Assembly: GCA_024278285.1 (NCBI GenBank)
Contig: JAJRTM010000951.1
Coordinates: 1 to 8,284 of the forward strand
Reading direction: 5' to 3'
DNA length: 8,284 bases
Origin: Planctomycetota bacterium
GTDB lineage: Bacteria; Planctomycetota; Planctomycetia; Planctomycetales; Planctomycetaceae
Positions within the stretch are counted from its first letter, which is position 1. Each line of letters begins with the position of its first letter. Shown one piece after another: positions 6,654 through 8,284 of this stretch. Made by a program: the position numbers and the translations under genes. The notes below the pieces were generated by a model. It saw only the letters and a program-made list of their open reading frames with translations. It did not search any database and was not told the DNA's origin.

Positions 6654-6707
6654 ACGCGCATCGTGGTTCGTTTTATTGATTCGATGCTAAACAGATGCAA
6701 GTGATTC

Positions 6708-7760
6708 ATGACTGATTCAAATGGAAAGAATAGCGCTGCCCTGGAAGGCATTATTGGGGATAGCCTCGCGATGCAGGAGGTGTATCGCACGACTCGGCTT
6801 TCTGCACGCAGTTCTGCAACAGTCCTTTTAATGGGAGAAACAGGGACCGGCAAGGAACTGATTGCCCGCGCGGTTCACGAACTTTCGCCGCGAGGCAGCG
6901 GTCCTTATGTGCGAGTCAATTGCGGTGCGTTGAGTGAATCCCTTTTGGAAAGTGAATTGTTCGGACATGTCAAAGGGGCATTTACGTCTGCGTATGAAAA
7001 CAGAACTGGTCGCTTTGAAGCGGCTCATGGCGGGACAATATTTCTGGACGAAATTAACTCGATGAGTTTTCCGCTCCAGGTGAAATTGTTACGTGTTCTG
7101 CAGGAGCATGAATTTGAACGTGTTGGCGATACGAAAACTATTTCCATTGATACCCGCATCGTCGCGGCTGCCAATCGGGAACTACTTGAGGAAGTTGAGA
7201 AAGGGCATTTCCGGGAAGATTTGTATTATCGTCTGAATGTGTTGCCCATTTTCCTGCCGCCGCTTCGAGAGCGAATTGATGATCTCGATGCGCTGCTGGA
7301 ATTTTTCATCGACAAATACGCAGAAGAAAACGAATGCAAACCGCTCACCGTTCCCGAGGAGACAAAACAGTTTCTGAAAAATTACTCCTGGCCTGGCAAT
7401 GTTCGTGAATTGGAAAACTATGTTGAACGGGCGGTTGTTATTTCTACCTCAGGTCAGTTTTCGCCTGAGCTGTTGCCGCCTCATGTCAGGGGACTGGCTC
7501 CGGTTCGATTGGGAATGAGGACCGAAAAAGATCTCGGTTCTATCTGTGAAGAACTTGTCACGATGGGCATGCTGCAAAGTTCCAGCGATGATAAAGACCT
7601 CTACCAGAAAGTCGTCTCTCTGGTGGAAAGACAACTGATTTTGCAAACACTGAAAAGCTGCCAGGGAGTACAGACCAAAACGGCAACACGCCTGGGCATC
7701 AACCGAAATACACTCCACAAAAAAATCGACGAATACGGCTTGAGCGAGGATGCCCGGTAA
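6708..7760 (+). CDS. Stand-alone sigma-54-dependent transcriptional activator (AAA+ and Fis-type HTH)
   Basis: A 350-residue bacterial enhancer-binding protein made only of the AAA+ sigma-54 interaction domain and a C-terminal Fis-type helix-turn-helix. Visible parts are Walker A GETGTGKE (43-50), the sigma-54 contact loop GAFTSA (90-95), Walker B GTIFLDEI (109-116), sensor I region RIVAAANR (150-157), the arginine-finger region [11 protein letters not shown] (168-178), sensor [17 protein letters not shown] (228-242), and the [33 protein letters not shown] (311-340, given as positions with key residues T325 and N332). The contact loop normally reads GAFTGA, so Ser94 replaces Gly. There is no receiver, GAF or PAS domain, only about 12 residues before the AAA+ domain, as in PspF, so control must come from a partner or from expression level. 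It should remodel the sigma-54 holoenzyme at unknown promoters. The start is the only one in frame (TGA at 6702-6704) and has no clear Shine-Dalgarno. The next gene follows after 2 nt. Confidence 0.93.
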   Translation: MTDSNGKNSAALEGIIGDSLAMQEVYRTTRLSARSSATVLLMGETGTGKELIARAVHELSPRGSGPYVRVNCGALSESLLESELFGHVKGAFTSAYENRTGRFEAAHGGTIFLDEINSMSFPLQVKLLRVLQEHEFERVGDTKTISIDTRIVAAANRELLEEVEKGHFREDLYYRLNVLPIFLPPLRERIDDLDALLEFFIDKYAEENECKPLTVPEETKQFLKNYSWPGNVRELENYVERAVVISTSGQFSPELLPPHVRGLAPVRLGMRTEKDLGSICEELVTMGMLQSSSDDKDLYQKVVSLVERQLILQTLKSCQGVQTKTATRLGINRNTLHKKIDEYGLSEDAR

Positions 7761-7762
7761 AG

Positions 7763-8284
7763 ATGAATGATTTCTCATCAACACCAGAAGTTATTCTTGC
7801 CAGTTCTTCAATTTATCGTCAGCGATTGTTGCAACAAATTGGCTTGGAATTCCAGGCGATTTCACCCGATGTCGATGAAACATTGGTGCAAAACGATTTG
7901 TCGTTGACACCACTTCAAATGGCAGAATTACTCGCCAGTCAAAAAGCTAAAAGTGTGGCAGATTCGCATCCGGGTTCGATTGTGATCGGGAGTGATCAGG
8001 TTGTTGAAATTGACGGTAAAACAATTGGAAAACCGGGCTCGCGGGAAAGGAATATTGAATTGATAAAACAGCTCTGCGGGAAAGGACATCGATTGATTAC
8101 CGCTGTTTGCATTATTCATCAGCAAACTTGTTATACGTTTACCGATCAAACGAAATTAACGATGCGATCATTGACGCAGGCAGAAGTTATTCGATATGTC
8201 GAACGGGATCAGGCTTTTGATTGTGCAGGAGGTTACCGCTGGGAAGCTGCTGGGATTACCTTATTCGAGAAGATTGAAACAGAA
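7763..8284 (+). CDS. maf: Maf/YceF-type nucleotide pyrophosphatase (partial, right edge)
   Basis: Open for 174 codons to the right edge; Maf proteins are usually about 190-210 residues, so most of the gene is here. The N-terminal signature VILASSSIYRQRLL (10-23) is the Maf motif for nucleotide binding. IVIGSDQVV follows with 'DQ', as in E. coli YceF rather than the 'DT' of YhdE, and CAGGYRWEAAGITLFEKIE near the end resembles YceF's CAGS..SEG.GITLFERLE. By family knowledge this favours a cytoplasmic 7-methyl-GTP pyrophosphatase that hydrolyses modified nucleotides; the subfamily call is inference. The ATG lies 2 nt after the activator's TAA, so the two genes are almost certainly cotranscribed. 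GAGGA sits 12 nt upstream inside the activator's last codons, rather far for efficient initiation, so translational coupling is likely. Confidence 0.93.
   Translation, partial: MNDFSSTPEVILASSSIYRQRLLQQIGLEFQAISPDVDETLVQNDLSLTPLQMAELLASQKAKSVADSHPGSIVIGSDQVVEIDGKTIGKPGSRERNIELIKQLCGKGHRLITAVCIIHQQTCYTFTDQTKLTMRSLTQAEVIRYVERDQAFDCAGGYRWEAAGITLFEKIETE

Noticed and set aside
6684..6715. Two six-codon leader ORFs (ATG 6684 and ATG 6695) just before the activator start
   Set aside because: Neither has a ribosome site, and such short frames are expected by chance; the second overlaps the activator ATG but no attenuation structure is visible.
1..8284. CRISPR arrays, tRNA/rRNA genes, -24/-12 sigma-54 promoters, toxin-antitoxin or phage-defence genes
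   Set aside because: Read for by eye on both strands; no regularly spaced repeats, cloverleaf genes, paired GG/GC promoter elements or defence-type domains were found.

Overview
The window looks like a piece of a planctomycete chromosome, probably from the Planctomycetaceae (Gimesia / Rubinisphaera / Planctomicrobium-like). This is inferred from sequence style, not from a search. The clues are an N-terminal 'LEDRFLLAG' signature on the left-edge gene (the planctomycete extracellular-protein motif), a secreted PQQ-type propeller starting 'WPQFRG', a large secreted parallel beta-helix protein, a thioredoxin-fold protein with a long C-terminal extension, and a stand-alone sigma-54 activator. Base composition looks moderate by eye and was not computed.

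Layout. 1-224 (minus): start of a large surface or exported protein that runs off the left edge; its true frame is not the longest open frame there. 225-671: no gene seen, but a nested inverted repeat at 304-381 resembles a short non-autonomous element. 672-1477 (minus): a decayed transposase-like gene with a frame change at an A9 run, an internal junction, and two in-frame TAA codons that each look like a former CAA. 1506-1546: a perfect 18-bp-stem hairpin between the dead gene and the next live gene; it contains that live gene's stop codon. 1541-2641 (minus): exported thioredoxin-like protein. 2642-2873: divergent intergenic region with a candidate promoter and a doubtful 55-codon ORF. 2874-4910 (plus): secreted right-handed beta-helix protein, probably carbohydrate-active. 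4911-5047: convergent spacer with an imperfect palindrome. 5048-6391 (minus): exported PQQ-like beta-propeller protein, preceded by two competing small ORFs. 6583-6707: promoter region with a perfect TATAAT. 6708-7760 (plus): sigma-54-dependent activator. 7763 to the right edge (plus): Maf/YceF-type nucleotide pyrophosphatase, 2 nt after the activator and so probably cotranscribed with it.

How the genes relate. Four of the five intact or partial protein genes whose products can be placed outside the cytoplasm or in the cytoplasm by sequence are split as follows: the left-edge protein, thioredoxin-like protein, beta-helix protein and propeller protein are exported; the activator and Maf are cytoplasmic. 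The exported genes lie in different orientations and do not form an operon, so a shared pathway is not demonstrated. The only convincing operon is activator-maf.

I see no convincing new multi-gene system here. The points most worth checking are the fossil transposase-like gene beside the hairpin, the MITE-like structure upstream of the surface-protein gene, the GAFTSA variant in the sigma-54 contact loop, and the possible small membrane peptide upstream of the propeller gene.
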